Shown here: positions 5,123 through 5,162 of the stretch, piece after piece
Layout of the letters: each line of letters opens with the position of its first letter
How positions within the stretch are numbered: the stretch's first letter is position 1
NCBI GenBank assembly: GCA_013043085.1
Contig: JABDOU010000043.1
Location: 1 to 5,162, forward strand
From: Acidimicrobiia bacterium
GTDB lineage: Bacteria > Actinomycetota > Acidimicrobiia > Spongiisociales > SHLN01
Reading direction: 5' to 3'
Length of the DNA stretch: 5,162 nucleotides
The notes under the pieces: generated by a model
Databases searched by the model: none
What the model saw: the letters and a program-made list of their open reading frames with translations, nothing else
What the model was told of the DNA's origin: nothing
Made by a program: the position numbers and the translations under genes

Positions 5123-5162
5123 CAACTGAACAACTGAACAACTGAATAACTGAATAACTGAA
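5123..5162. repeat. Tandem 8-base repeat (C/T)AACTGAA, five copies, running off the window end
   Basis: Three copies of CAACTGAA (5123-5130, 5131-5138, 5139-5146) are followed by two of TAACTGAA (5147-5154, 5155-5162) with no other differences. The array fills the end of the window, so its true length is unknown. It is A-rich compared with the surrounding GC-rich DNA and is non-coding as seen (the unit length of 8 shifts frame each copy and contains TGA and TAA). It may be a variable-number tandem repeat or the edge of a longer array. Confidence 0.95.

Noticed and set aside
5123..5162. CRISPR array
   Set aside because: The units are 8 bases and directly abut without spacers, so this is a simple tandem repeat.

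Overview
The window looks like chromosomal DNA from a high-GC Actinomycetota. The evidence is the GC-rich codon use, frequent GTG and TTG starts, an F420-type luciferase-like oxidoreductase closely resembling the mycobacterial Rv1855c group, an RskA-like anti-sigma factor and a duplicated DUF4389 membrane protein. An uncultured lineage such as Acidimicrobiia is possible, but I cannot fix the class from sequence alone. The window stops inside a short tandem repeat, which would be consistent with a contig break.

Left part (1-840, + strand): the C-terminal end (region 4) of an ECF-type sigma factor, translationally coupled through an ATGA overlap to a single-pass membrane anti-sigma factor. The anti-sigma factor has a zinc-type HxxxCxxC N-terminus and an RskA-like exported domain. 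Together they form a signal-responsive transcription switch whose target genes are not visible here.

Middle part (885-3440, + strand): four same-strand genes that do not form an obvious pathway. They are a LLM-class F420-dependent oxidoreductase (TTG start with a strong ribosome binding site), a Mug-type G/U-mismatch DNA glycosylase, a 100-residue protein of unknown family, and a two-repeat DUF4389 membrane protein with a GTG start and a near-perfect Shine-Dalgarno. Gaps are 44-127 bases, so they may be separate transcripts or loosely linked ones.

Right part (3467-5162): on the minus strand, an EamA/DMT-family 10-TM transporter is followed by a small VOC (glyoxalase-fold) protein. The pair is coupled by another ATGA overlap and is convergent with the DUF4389 gene. 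Divergent from it on the plus strand is a CsbD-family stress protein. The 103-base divergent region carries a good match to a SigB/SigF-type general-stress promoter (GTTT-N16-GGGTA) in front of csbD, and a possible leaderless promoter for the transporter. After csbD come a short hairpin and five copies of an 8-base direct repeat running off the end.

I see no mobile element, CRISPR array, RNA gene or clear novel multi-gene system. The most checkable points are the stress promoter of csbD, the terminal octamer repeat, the orphan 100-residue protein and the coupled transporter-VOC pair.
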